Shown here one piece after another: positions 21,926 through 33,835 of a stretch of 64,000 nt of DNA (positions within the stretch are counted from its first letter, which is position 1; each line of letters opens with the position of its first letter). The DNA is taken from assembly GCA_022559845.1 (NCBI GenBank), contig CM040124.1, forward strand, positions 70,579,491 to 70,643,490, given 5' to 3'. This DNA is from Amorphophallus konjac (lineage: Eukaryota > Streptophyta > Magnoliopsida > Alismatales > Araceae). The notes under the pieces are model-generated. The model was not told where the DNA came from. It was given only the letters and a program-made list of their open reading frames with translations, and ran no database searches. Both the position numbers and the translations under genes were made by a program.

Positions 21926-23345
21926 AAAATAGCCGTGGCTGGAAGCAGGCTGCGGGAGCCGAAGTTGGGAGATTAATGGGCCGCGAGGGCAAGAGGTAGG
22001 CTAAGGTGGCCGATATTGGGCTCTACGAGCCGGAGCTGGGAAAGTAGGCTGCAATAGCCAAAGTTGAGTTTATTGCATACGCACAATCTTGTTATTTTAT
22101 TATTTTCATTATTGTTATTTTTTTTATGTTGTTTGTTTGTTTGTTTTTGTTATATTTTTTTTGTTGTTGTTGTTTTTTTTATATATATTTATCATCATTT
22201 TTTCTTTTTCTTTTTTTTAATCATGCAAGCATTCATTAGCAGGCATAACATACATATAAGTAAGGCAGCTCCCTCTATATGGGATAGGATAGGGACATTG
22301 CCCGTAATTCGTAGACGCGGCGCGGGCCACAGGGCACAACTGAGGGGTGGTGCACCCGTCAAGAGGATATCGCATGTCTTGCATGCATAGCCTAAATTCA
22401 CGCATTTCACCCGAGGCAATTCTCTGTGGCGTGGCAGTGCAAATGTGTGAACAAAGGGCCCTAACCATAGGGATATGCAGGTTTTCCTGGTGACACTCGA
22501 GGATCACTCTAGCGCCTACACATTAGTTCCAGGTTTTCGACTTTCGGTAGCTTCACACAGCCCCCATCTATTTATTTTGTAGCGGATTTCACCGTTCGGC
22601 GTGAGTCTCCTCATGTGTCTCAATGGGGATTCCCGGCTACTAGGATTCATCCTTATTATAATTCGCTTCACCGTTTCGCGCGAGTCTCCTCATGTGTCTC
22701 AATGGGGATTCCCGGCTACTCGGATTCACGTTTCTCTCTCTCTTCCCTTTTTTTTTTCTCTCTTTTTTTTAACAGTGGGGGTAGGCAGCTTTTTCCTCAC
22801 GATTACCTTTCACGCGAGTGCAGGAATTCAAGTCTCCGTAGGGTGCTAAAAGAAATTCGGGCAATCCCTATAGTTGAAGGCTTTTGGATACATTAAGTGC
22901 GAAGTGTGGGAGCGTTGCCCCGGGTTTATTTTGTGAGCTGGGCTTAGCGATTCAGCCATGACTCTTCCCCTTGACGTGTGCACCTGCCATAATTGGGTTC
23001 CCTTCGAGCGTGCGCCGCGACGTGCGTGCATCCGGAATTAGGGCGATATTATTTAGCAAGGAAACACGGTCCTAGAAAATTCCAAGGAGGTGTATTATTC
23101 TATATTAAGCAACCACGCAAGCAGGGCAATCATGCATTCTCTTTTTCTTTTTGTTTCAATTTTCTTCCTTTTTTGTTTTGTTTTGTTTTTTTTTTTTTGG
23201 TGGTGTTGTTGTCTTGTTGTTTTGTTTTTTTTTTTGTTATTTGTTGTTTTTTTTTTTGCGTATGTGTTTGTTTGTTTGTTTGTTTTTCTGTGTGTTTTTG
23301 TTTGTTTTTTTTTTCATAAGAAAATATTGTTGTTATGTATAAGTG
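21926..23345. other. LARD interior, non-coding, with T-rich runs and an 80-bp duplication
   Basis: Holds T-rich runs (22080-22230 and 23130-23320), a stretch of unique sequence (22235-22570) and two copies of an 80-bp unit about 22580-22740 (GAGTCTCCTCATGTGTCTC at 22602 and 22682). I find no coding or RNA gene signal. Confidence 0.7.
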
Positions 23346-23349
23346 TAGT

Positions 23350-23735
23350 GGTAGTAAAGATATTAGGGAGGCAGACCGCAAAAGGGCTGAAAGGATATTA
23401 GGGAAGCGGGCTATAGAACCTGAAGTTGATATTGGAAGTAGGCCACAATAGCCAAAAGTCGAGAAGAGCGGGTTGCGAGAGCTAAATTATGGGAAGCAGG
23501 CTGCAGGAGCCGAAGTTACGGGAAGCGGGCCGTGAAGGCCGAATACTGGGAAGCAGGCCATGAAGGCCGAATTCTGGGAAGCAGGCTGCAAGAGCTAAGG
23601 ATATTGGGAAGCAGGTTGTAAGAGCCAAAATTATGGGAAGCGGGCCGTGAAGGCCAAATTCTGGGAAGCAGGCCATGAAGGCCGAATTCTGGGAAGCAGG
23701 CTGCAAGAGCCGAGGGATGTTAGAAGTCGGCTGCG
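23350..23735. repeat. 28-30 bp minisatellite (GGGAAGCRGGCY) with small stems
   Basis: About thirteen units. Stems alternate between GGCC-N5-GGCC and GGCT-N5-AGCC types, with some degenerate units. Linkers are GAATTCTGGGAAGC-like. Confidence 0.8.
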
Positions 23736-23919
23736 AAGCCAAAAGATATCGGAGAGCGTAGTGGGACGGGTGGATTAATCCTGCTAGTGGGCCCCGGCCG
23801 AAATGGCCCTGCAGAGGGGCGTTGGGTAGTGGGACGTGAGAGTCGAAGAGAAGGGTCTCTTTTGTTCTCTGGTCGGGGGAGGGTCCGGACCAAAGCGAAA
23901 GGTTTATTCTCTTGACTGG

Positions 23920-24290
23920 GCAGCTGTCGGCTGGGGTGCCAATGATGAGATAGCTGTCGGCTAGGAGCCAATGATGAGGCAGCTGTCGGCTCAGAGGCCA
24001 ATGATGAGATAGCTGTCGACCCGAAGGCCGATAATGAGGTAGCTGTCGGCTAGGCGCCGATGATTAGGTAGCTGTCGGCTGGGAGCCGATGATGAGGTAG
24101 CTGTCGGCTAGGAGCCGATGATGAGATAGCTGTCGACCCGAAGGCCGATAATGAGGTAGCTGTCGGCTAGGAGCCGATGATTAGGGTTGGTCGGTTTAAC
24201 GCCCCGTCGGTGGAAAGTCTAGTCGGTTCAACGCCCCGTCGGCGGAAGGTCTAGTCGGTTTAACGCCCCGCCGGCGGAAGGTCTAGTCGG
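23920..24290. repeat. 36-bp hairpin minisatellite followed by a 38-bp triplicate
   Basis: To about 24185, nine units of about 36 bp: TCGGCT-AGG-AGCCGA stems, some TCGACC-type, some with a half-changed arm (AGCCAA or GGCCGA), joined by TGATGAGGTAGCTG linkers. From 24185, three copies of a GTCGGTTTAACGCCCCG-based unit. The same hairpin family as 21480-21925 but separated from it by 2 kb. Confidence 0.9.
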
Positions 24291-24299
24291 GTTCTATTT

Positions 24300-25265
24300 G
24301 TTGGATGGCTGGAGGTCAGAGGTAGAAGTTCGCCTCGTGACCCTTCTTTCTCTTCTTCTCTTCTTCTCTTCCTCCTTTGTGTGGGGAGGCGGGTTCAAGG
24401 ACCGCGTCTGCCCCGTGACGGTTCTTTCTCTTCTTCTCTTCTTCTTTTGTGGGGAGGCAGGTGCAGAGACCATGTTCGCCTCATGTCTCTTCTTTCTCTT
24501 CTTCTTTTCCTCTTCTTCTTGTGTAGAGAGGCAGGTGCAGAGACCATGTTTGCCTCATGATTGCCCTTTCTCTTCTTCTCTTCCCTTCTTCTTTTTTTTT
24601 ATGGGGAGGCAGGTGCAGGGACCATGTTCGCCTCGTGTCTCTCCTTTTTTTTTCTTCTATTCTTCTTCTTTTTTTTGTAGAGAGGCAGGTACAAGGACCA
24701 CGTTCGCCTCATGATTGTTCTTTTCTTTTTTTTCTTCTTCTTTTATTGAGGGAGGCAGGTACGAAGACCATGTTTGCCTCATATCTTTTTTTTTCTCTTC
24801 TTCTTTTGCAGGGAGGCAGGTACGAAGACCATGTTTGCCTCGTGTCTCTTTTTTTCTTATCTTTTTTTGCGTGATGAGGTGGACGCGAGGACCACATCTA
24901 CCTCATGTCCATTCTTTTGATTCTGCTCTTCCTTCTTTTCTTGTGTGAAGAGGCGGGCTCGAAGACCACGTCTGCCTCATGTGCCTCTTCTTTCTTTTTC
25001 TTTTCTTCTTTTGTTTGGTGAGGCGGGCTCGAGGGCCACGTCTGTCTCATGTGTCTTTTCTTCTTCTTCTTTTGTGTGATGAGGCGGGCTCAAGGGCCAC
25101 GTCTGCCTCATGTCTCTTCTTTTTTCTTCTTTTGTGGAGAGGCCGGTGCAAGGACCATGTGTGCCTCATGTCTCTTTTTCTTCTCTTCTTTCTGTGTGAT
25201 GAGGCGGGCTCGAGGACCACGCCTGTCTCATGCGTGCCTTTTTCTTTATTCTGCTCTTCTTTTCT
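24300..25265. repeat. 70-85 bp minisatellite with GAGGC/GCCTC arms and pyrimidine spacers
   Basis: About a dozen units: GAGGC, about 20 bases, GCCTC, then TCTTCTTT-type spacer. GAGGC and GCCTC form a long-loop stem in each unit. Spacer lengths vary widely, giving the unequal period. Confidence 0.85.
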
Positions 25266-25289
25266 CACTAGTGCTTCCATGTTGGAGTG

Positions 25290-26610
25290 TATTTCTCTTA
25301 ATGTGCCCCCAGGTTGGGGTGTAGCTTCACTTGGTATGCATCCCCCCTCGAGGGGTGTGTTTTGCCTCTTTGCTTCTGTGCCCCCAGGCGGGGTGTATAT
25401 TTCTTGGCTTCTATGTCCCAAGACCAGGGTGTGTTATTATTATTTTTTCTTTTAATGCCCCCTAGGCGGGGTGTAGCTCTCTTCAGATGCCCCCAAGTCG
25501 GGGGATGTTTCTTCTTCAGATACCCCTAAGCCAGGGTGGACTTCTCTTCATATGCCCCTGGGTCGGGGCGTGCTCTATATAGCTTCTAGGCCCTCGAAGC
25601 GAGGTATGTTTCTTCTTCATATGCCCCTGGTACGGGGTGTAGCTCTCTTCAAATGTCCCCCTAGGCCGGGGTGTACTTTTCACGGCTTCTATGCCCCCAG
25701 GCGGGGTATGTTTCTTCTTCATATGCCCCTAAGCCAGGGTGGACTTCTCTTCATATGCCCCTGAGCCGGGACGTGTTCTTCATAGCTTCTAGGCCCTCGA
25801 GGCGAGGTATGCTTCTTCTTCATATGCCCCTGGTACGGGGGTGTATCTTTTGCTTCTTATGCCCCCCTGAGGCCGGGGTGTATCTCTTTACAGCTTCTGT
25901 GCCCCGGAAGCAGGGTATGTTGTTTCTTCAAATGCCGCTTGGGCGGAGTATATCTTTCTTCTTATGCTCCCAGATCGGGATGCATGTCTCTTCGTTTCTG
26001 TGCCCCGGATCAGGGTAGATGCTTCTGTTTCTTATGCGCCAGGGGCGTAGCGTATTTTTTGTGCCCCCTGAGCGGGGTGGATGCTCTGCATGTGTCCCCG
26101 GGTCGGGGTGTAGCTTTGTCTCCCATGGGGGGGGGGGTGTGTTGTTTCTTCAAAAGCCCCCGGACCAGGGTGTATTCGTCTCTTTCTTATACTCCCGAGG
26201 CGGGAGGAGTTCTCTTCATGTGCCCCCGTGGCGGGATGTGCTTCTTTCTTCAAGTGTCCCCAGGCCGGGGTGAATTCTTTTCTTCTTATGCCCCCCCATG
26301 GCGGGGTATGTCTTTTGCTTCAGGTGCCCCCATATCGAGGTGTATTTCCCCTTCAAATGCCCCTAAGCCGGGGTGCAGTTCTATTTCTTCTTACGTCCCC
26401 AGGTCGGGGCGGATTCACTTCTTCAAATGCCCCGAAGCCGGGGTGTAGCTTTTGCTTTGTGTGCCCCTCAGCTGGGGCGGATTCTCTTCATGTGCCCCTG
26501 GTAATGGGGTGTATTTCTCTCTTCTTTTTTTTGCCTCCTATGCCCCCATAGCAGGGTATATATCTTCTTCTCATCCCCCATGGCGGGGTATGTGCATGCT
26601 CTCTTCGGAA
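25290..26610. repeat. 35-45 bp minisatellite with CCCC-N4-7-GGGG stems
   Basis: About thirty units of the form TGCCCC, 4-7 variable bases, CGGGGTGTA, then a TCTCTTC-type linker. Loops differ in almost every unit (CAGGCC, TGGTAC, TAAGCC, GGAAGC and others) while the C and G arms persist. Confidence 0.9.
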
Positions 26611-27450
26611 GTGGCGGCCGTGCTTGGCCTCATTGCTATAAAGCATTCCCCGCAGCGGGCAACTATTCACCAAGCTACAATTGTGGCTCGCTGGGTCTTT
26701 TAACAGCCACTCGGGGGCCGTTTTGTATCGGATGGAGGCAGCAGGAAGGAGGGACAGGCCGGGTCATTACACCACAGACTCGGAGCCTCCTAGAGTCGGG
26801 CGGGACGCCGGGTTTCTTCTTGCTCTTTTGGTTGGCGATGCTGGCCAACTTTTCTTATTTTCTTTTTGCTTTCTTTCTTCTCTCTTTTTTTTTCTCTTCT
26901 TCTTTTCTTTCTCTTTTTTTTTGTCCCTTCTCATCTTCTCTTCTTTTTGTATGATTGACCAGGGTGGAGGTGCAGGAGAGCGCTCACCCCCTCAGGGAGG
27001 GGATGAGTGGTTCGCTCCACCGCATCAACCCCACAGCGGTAATCTTTGTTCAGCACGGGTCTCGACGGACGTGGTCGCACAACCCTCTCTTGCCAATTCC
27101 TTTTCTTCTTTTTTTTCTTCTCTCTCTTTTTTTTCTCTTCTTCTTTCTTCTTTCTTCTTTTCTTCTTTTCTTTTCTTTCTTCTTGAGGGAAACGGGGGCT
27201 TGATTTCCCCCTCCCTTCTCTGCTCTTTCTCTTCTCTTTTCTTTTTTTATAACAGCCCCCATGATTCATGGAAGTTGCATATGCTTCGAAGCAGCGTCCT
27301 CGAGGCCGCGAAGGCAGCTGCATCGAGTCTGGATTTTTTCCCCATAGGGCTGGCGAAGACAGCACCTGCAGTTCATCAAAGCAGGCAAACATCATTTATT
27401 AGGGGGGCCATGAGGCCATGAATCCCGGCGAAGAGATGAAGGGTGGTTTG
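26611..27450. other. 5' end of the LARD interior (element sense), non-coding
   Basis: Unique sequence with two pyrimidine tracts (26870-26945 and 27095-27250). A direct repeat is suggested by two partly similar GGTGGAGG/GGATGAGTGGTTCGC segments. No conserved reading frame. Confidence 0.6.
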
Positions 27451-27468
27451 GTCCCACCGGGCGTGCCA
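27451..27468 (-). other. Candidate primer binding site of the LARD
   Basis: Minus strand TGGCACGCCCGGTGGGAC begins four bases after the 5' LTR end. It is not the initiator-Met type. It resembles, from memory, PBSs of Tat/Ogre-like elements, but I cannot assign the tRNA. Confidence 0.6.
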
Positions 27469-27472
27469 GACT

Positions 27473-30400
27473 TGTGGACGCACTTTTCGTTTAACAGTTG
27501 TTATGTTCGTTCGTCGGTTTATTAAGTGTGTGGGCGTGCCAGTCACCGGAGTGACAATTTATTCGGGCTCCGAAGAGCCCATGGTGCACTCGATCTGACT
27601 TCGTCAGTCGATTGTGTGGTTCGTGTCGGGACCAAAACCCGCCGCGCCATAAAGGTCACGGCGTCATTTACATCCCCCATACGAGGGAACACCCTTGATT
27701 AATCACCGAGATTCAGGGCCTCATGGCCAAGAAATTAATTGCATGAAAGGTCTATTACGCGGCATTGAAATCCTCACACGAGGGCGAGAAGAAAACCATT
27801 CGCGGTCATGTCGGTCATGTGTTGACCATTTAATGTTCGGACGAATGTCCGGCTCGATAAAATCGGGTTGTCGCGGGAAAACTGGAGCGTATGTATGCCA
27901 GTATATGGCAATTTATTGTTCAGAAGAACGGAAAACGTTCGGCTAAACCTCGGCTGGAGCGGTCGAAACCGGTAAATCTGTTGGCCCGGTGCAAGAGCAA
28001 GCTGCGACCATACTGCGGTGGGCCCCCCGCGGTCGAAACAAGACTTGTATGAGCGTCATTGATATTTCCGGTGCCAAGGGGGCGACGAGGGAATATCCCT
28101 TGAATCGGCTGAAAAGCCCTATGTCCGGAGAAGCGGGCGTTCTAAACGTGTCGGTCATTCAGGAGACCGTTTAATGTTCGGACGGGTGTCCGATATTGGG
28201 AATATCGTAATCGTCGCGGAAAGACCGAGAATGTATGTGTGCCGGGACACGGCAAGTTTTATTATTCCGAGACACTGAAAACGTTCGATTGAATCTCGGC
28301 TATTATATCCGGAAACCCGTGAATCTATTGGCCCGGTGCGAGATCGAGTCGGGACCATGCCGGGGGCGCCTCCCGTGATCCAAACGGGGCTCGCGTGGGC
28401 AGCGTTAATATTTCTGGTGTCGGAGGGCAACGGGGAAAAGTCCCGGGACTAGGCTTCGGAACTGAAAACGTGTTCGAGAGGAACATGCTGTAGACCGGAG
28501 ATATGAGCCAGACGATGACCATGATCGGGACGGGCCCGAGGTCTAAATATGGCCCACGGAGGTCTTATTGATATTCCCATGGGAGGAGTCCAGGGGTGGC
28601 GAGAGCCGTCTCGTTCTATTCCGATTCTGTCGGTCACTTGCGGACCTTTCCATGTTCGGGCAAGGGCCCGTATTGAGAGCGTGACGGGGGTGGACGCGAC
28701 CCCGTACCAATGTATGCCGAGTTTACGGCAATTTCAATGAAAGAGCGGGAGCAAATCCCGATAGGAACGGGTCGGAATTGGTGAGCTATTGGCCCAGGGC
28801 AATGCCGGCTCACAACCATGTTGGGGTAGGAGCCACCGGCTATGAAAGTCGCTCACGGGCCTTTTCATGTTCGGACATGGGTCCGTATTAAGAACTCGGC
28901 GGGAATCGACGTGAACCCGTTCAAATGTCTGCCGAACGTGCGGCAATTTCAGTAGCGGCTCGGAAGGAATCCGGCCGGAGAAACGAGTCTGGTTTAATCG
29001 GAATGTCAGCCCGAGGCGAAGTCAGGCTATGGCCATTTTGAGATGATTCCCTAGGCTCAGGCCCAACTCGTAGGGGCGGTATTGTTGTTCCTTCGGCACC
29101 GGGTCACGGGAGAGACGAGGCTGCGAAGCGGGTCTCATTGTTTTATTATTATTTAAGAAGTGTTATCATTACCATTTGTTAATTTATAGATACATTTGGG
29201 TGAATTCTTTATTATCGTTTATTCATTTCTTCTTGTGATTTATTCATTTAATATTGTTATTATTAGGTTTATTATTATTTTTGTTCATTTATATTATCAT
29301 TCGTTTGCTTGGCGTTTTTTTTTAGTTAAGTTTGTCGTTATTATTTATCCTGGGTTATCATTTATTTATCTATTTATCGTTGTTATTGTTTCTTTTAAAC
29401 TTATTATCATTATTACTTATTTCTTTATCATTCTTATTTATTTATCCACCTTATTGGGTTTATTATCATTTATTATTTTATTTAACATTATTGTTTTCTA
29501 TTATTTCTCTATTTTCTTTTGAGTTTGTTGCTATTATCGTTATTTAAGCTCTGTATCATTATTTGTTTATTTATTATGTTTTCTTTTAGCTTATTATCCT
29601 TATTAATATCATTATTTTTTTTTGGTGTGCCGCTGAGGATTGGTGGGGTGTACCGCTGAGGGTTGGGAGTGTACCGCTGAGGGCCAAAGGGGGCGTACCG
29701 CTGGGGGTTGGGAGTGTACCGCTGAGGGCCAAAGGGGGCGTACCGCTGGGGTCAAAAGGGTGTACCGTTGAAGGCCAATGGGGGTGTGCCGCTGAGGGCA
29801 GTAGGAGTGTACCGCTGAGGGGTCTAAGGGGTGTGCCGCTGAAAGCTGGGAAAAGTGTGCCGGCGAAAGGCTGTTGGAGGGAAGAGGTAGTGTGCCGGAG
29901 AGGAGGCTTCGAAGCGTGCCGTTGACGGCTGGGAGGAGTGTGCCGGCGAAGGAGTTGGATGAGCATGCCACTGAAAGATGATTAGAGTGCATCGTCGAAG
30001 GACCAATCAGGGCGTAGTGGTGGAGGTTCAGTCGGTCTTCAATTATTTGTTTTAAGGCTTTTCTTTTCTTCTTAATTTGATTTTTTTTACGCAGTTTTAT
30101 ATAAACTTCTCCTTGGTTTTGTTCTGTTCGGCCTCTTTGCCATAAGTCGGAAGTTCGGTCGGCCGAGCTGTCAATCGGTCCAGCTCTTGTCGTGGTGCCG
30201 GCAGTGGCTTGATCAGTTGGAAGGTTTCATCATTAATTATTTTGCTCGTTTATTGCTTCCTTTTACGTCCTTTAATATTTTGTTATTTTCTCACAAAAAT
30301 TCGGCAGCATCTCCCCTTGACCCGGGGCGTAAGGGAGATAAAGGGAACGCGCCCACATGGAGTGGCGGAACCCGACAACTGGAGGTGGGCGCCCGGAGGC

Positions 30401-32036
30401 AGCAACACCTTTATAAAACCTCGAAAACACGAAGGCAAACAACGGGCTAGGGCTTGGCCAAGAGGTGTGCCGCTGGGGGCCTAGATGGTGTGCCGGCCAA
30501 GGGCCATTGGGTGTGCCGCTGAGGGTCAAAAAGGGTGTACCGCTGAGGGCCAATGGAAGTGTGCGTACCGCTGGGGGTCAAAAGGGTATACCGCTGAGGG
30601 CCAATGGAAGTGTGCCGCTGAGGGCCAATGGAGTGTGCCGCTGAGGGCCGAGAAAAGTGTACCGGGGATGTTGATTGGCTAGGCCGAAGGAAATCTTGGC
30701 AGGAGGAGGGAGAGAGGCTCAAGGGGTGTTGGGCCTAGGTGTCCAAGGAGAGACGGAAGGGCGTCTCCCCTCAGGCAAATGGGAAGATGCGGCAGCGGGG
30801 AGGTGAAGGGGCAGCAGGCCCTCTTCCCTCTCTTCCTCTCTTCCCTCTTCTTCTCTTCTCCTTCTTCCCCTCCTTTCCTTTTCCCTTCTTCTCTTTGCGT
30901 GGACGGCGGAGGATGGAACAGCAAAGGGGGGGGGCAGCCTCCCCTCCTCCTCTTCTCCTCTTCTTCACTTCTTCTTCTTCCCTTCGCACGGACGGCGGCG
31001 GACGGAGTAGCGAGGGGGAGCCTCCCCTCCTCTTCTTCTTCTCTTCTTCTCTTCCTCTTCTTCTCTTCACGCGGACGGCGATGGACGGAGTAGCCGGGGG
31101 GGGGGGGAGCCTCCCCTCCTCTTCTTCTTTTCTTCTTCTCTTCTTCTTCTTCTCTTCTCCTCTTCTCTTCTCTCTGGGTGTGGGTGTATCTGTTGCCCTC
31201 TTCTGTCTCTCTGTCCCCGTTTGCAGCGACGAAGAGGGGTCTTATACCCCCGCCACGGCGAGCATCCAAAGGCCGAAACGATTCGACGGGTATTGAATGG
31301 GGGTTGACCCCATTGTCCTGGGTGGCAGGGGGATAGGCAGCGTGGCCCTCTCCCCAGGTGACACCTCGGACGGCCCACTGCGCGCCAAGGATCCGTAGGG
31401 CATGGGCTCCGTTGAAGATGCTTCACGCTGTGCCGCTGGCGGGCTGAACAAGCGTGCCGCGGGGGAGCCAAAAGGGCGTACCGCTGGGGGCCCGAATGGC
31501 CGTGCCGCTGAAAGCCCATGGGGCGTGCCGCTGAGGCCAGGGGCTGTGCCGCTGAGGGGCCAAACGGGCGTGCCGCTGAAGGCCAAAGGGCTGTGCCGAT
31601 GAACACCCTGGGGGCCGTGCCGCTGAAGCCCAGGCTGGGCGTGCCGCTGAAGGCCCAAAGGGCGTGCCGCTGAATGGCCTGAGGGGCGTGCCGCTGAACA
31701 GCCTGAAGGATGTGTCGATGAACACCCTGGGGGCCGTGCCGCTGAAGCCCAGGCTGGGCGTGCCGCTGAAGGCCCAAAGGGCGTGCCGCTGAAGGCTTGA
31801 CTTGGGCCCGTTTTGAGCACGCGTTATGATTCGTTTGATTTTCTTCGGGGGCCGCAGATTGTGAGCTTCCCGGGGGTTGGTTTCTCTTTGCTGTCGTGGC
31901 TCCGGGGACGGCTCCACGGTAGTGTGCATATGTGGGGGCGTCTGGATGACCAATCTCTCCGGGGGTTCTTCACTCGGTGCCGTTGTTGATGCTGGGCCGA
32001 GCAGGGTGTTTGGTGTGCAATTTTTTGGTGTCCACA
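27473..32036 (-). repeat. Right (5') LTR of the LARD
   Basis: Same order as the left copy: minisatellite 31800-31425, candidate TATA on the minus strand at 31241-31247, pyrimidine tract 31190-30820, minisatellites 30670-30465 and 30000-29630, AT-rich 29620-29150, hairpin repeats 29030-27770. It keeps intact TGTGGACACC and GTCCACA ends. It lacks several repeat units present in the left copy near 19690-19870, and base substitutions are few. Confidence 0.92.
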
Positions 32037-32041
32037 AGACT
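32037..32041. repeat. Right target-site duplication of the LARD (AGACT)
   Basis: AGACT follows GTGTCCACA. Partner at 15589-15593. Confidence 0.95.
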
Positions 32042-33835
32042 TTACTGCCCACTCCACGCAGGGAGGTAAAGGGCGACACAGCGGGACCCGGGAGTAGCGG
32101 GTTCGGGTTAACGGGCAGCTTCTTGTGTAGCTTCGGCGGCACACGTACTCACGATCATGGGACCCACGTGCCGGTCAGTGGGGCCGTGTGGGCCCGGAGT
32201 GGCACCGCTGTGACGGGGACGTCCGGAGGGGTGCTCCCTGGGAAGTCGGAGTGCTGGTTCACCTCGTGGAAGGCGAGGAGGCTCCGATCGATGCGGGTTG
32301 GAGTTGCTACCCACGGATCTGAATTCTATTTCAGACCTACACGTCCCGACGAAAACTAATGCTGCGATCGGCCCCGACGTCGGATCGACGCGAGACTGAC
32401 GCCGTTGGAAAGATAACTCAAAATATTTAGATCTATGGTCAGAGAGAAAAAATTGGCTATCCCATATCTGGTCTTAGCCTAATTTCCAATCTGCTGGTTG
32501 ACAGAACCCGAAATCATAAGACATAAGGGCTTTTTCCTAAGAGTTGGCATTGACCACATTGTAGACCTCTAATTCAGCTGTTGAGCTCTTCATAAAAGTG
32601 GTAGAGGGAAAAGAGAGGAAAACGGGGATAATTTTTGTGAATGGTTTGGTGAAGATTCGACTAGGGAAAAGTATTTTACAGTACCAAGTGGTCGGATCTG
32701 GACAGTAGAGACAGAACAGAACTTGGGATCTGAGGTGATTTTTTAGAAAATATAAACGAGATCCTAAATTCACAATAAAATTTTTGAAAGTGGTATTATG
32801 TGGACAGATTCCCCAATAAAATTGGGGGTTCAAACAAAAATCAAGAAGGGGAAAAAAGGTTGAAACTCAGGGCTACTGTGAAACTGGACAGATAACTATC
32901 AGATCTGGTGGATTGGGAAGCACAAAAACGGAAAAATAGAAAACGGGGGTTGGAATTTTTTTCACTTTTATTGGGATGTGGTGATGACCTATAGAACTCA
33001 CCCTGTCAATGTAGGCTCCAGAAGATGTAGGAGTTGGTAGATAAAATCCTCGGAGTAACCCTCTATCCAGCAAAATAGAACCTTGGACAGAACTTCCGAA
33101 CTTGATTCGGGGTGGCTCGATGGCAGCACGAGCGGCGGCGGCGGAAGAGATAGAATCCAGAGGTAGAGGGGCTAAGATAGAAGGGGTCTACACCTTGAAA
33201 TGCTGAAGGAGGATGAAGGAACCAAGGAGAGAGAGGGGAGGGCGTAGGTTTGCTCCAATGCACACAATAATTTTTCTTCTCATTAATTCTCTAAAATATG
33301 GAAATACAAGTATTTATATAAAATGGAAAATGACTCAAAATGCCCTCAGATCTAGGGTTGGAAGGGGCACTAAGGGGATAGGAGAAAATATTTCTCCCAT
33401 GTGGTCAAAACACATAACACATATTCTAATCAAACTTCACCTAACTAGCCTAATAGGACAAAAGAGGGGGCGCCCCCTTCATGGGCCATTCTTGGGCCAA
33501 GTTGGTCCAAGGCCAACCAACACAAGTCCATGAACCCATGTATAGCCTATGGGCCTTCCAAACCTAGGTGGCCCATGAGAGGGAGAAGCCCACTTGGGCC
33601 TTAAGTGATTTAAAGGTCCATTAATAAGTCTATGAACTAACCCCCCTTAATGGACCTAATAAAAGAAACCTAGTAATTGACTCTTCATGGAATGTGGCCC
33701 AATGGATTATTAAAAGGCTTACAAAGGAGCCCAAATGAAAAAAAAAACCAAACAAACACACTAATACAAGCCCATATACACTAATACAAGCCAATACACA
33801 CTAATACAATCCATTAGCCTTTGATGCCCCCATCA
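32042..33835 (-). repeat. LTR2 of the TR-GAG tandem, right part
   Basis: Continuation of 15205-15593, ending CCCCCATCA on the plus strand (TGATGGGGGC in minus sense). It serves as the 5' LTR of copy A and the 3' LTR of copy B. It is closer to LTR3 than to LTR1 at most variable sites I compared. Non-coding. Confidence 0.9.

Larger units (their letters stand above)
15594..32036 (-). mobile_element. LARD-like giant LTR element without coding capacity
   Basis: 16,443 bp with two direct LTRs of 4.65 and 4.56 kb, TGTGGAC/GTCCACA ends and AGACT on both sides. The internal 7.2 kb has no gag, protease, RT or integrase motif in any frame. It is a chain of minisatellites and pyrimidine tracts. Orientation is minus: next to the right LTR is TGGCACGCCCGGTGGGAC as a PBS, and next to the left LTR is a G-rich polypurine tract. 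Long LTRs around a non-coding core match large retrotransposon derivatives. Mobilisation must be in trans, perhaps by a Tat/Ogre-type element given the non-iMet PBS (inference). The LTRs are nearly identical apart from repeat copy number, so insertion was recent. Confidence 0.88.

Noticed and set aside
20540..26610. Regular repeats that could be mistaken for a CRISPR array
   Set aside because: Plant nuclear context, units tandem without unique spacers, no cas genes.
24298..27421. Ser/Phe/Leu-rich plus-strand frames suggestive of membrane proteins
   Set aside because: TCTTCT tracts translate as Ser-Ser-Phe-Leu strings; there is no real hydrophobic segment pattern or start context.
27468..27472. 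AGACT also directly upstream of the right LARD LTR, as if a second TSD
   Set aside because: It is the last base of the PBS plus the four-base spacer. The true empty site (CAAAGACTTTACTG) matches the outer pair only. Taken as coincidence.
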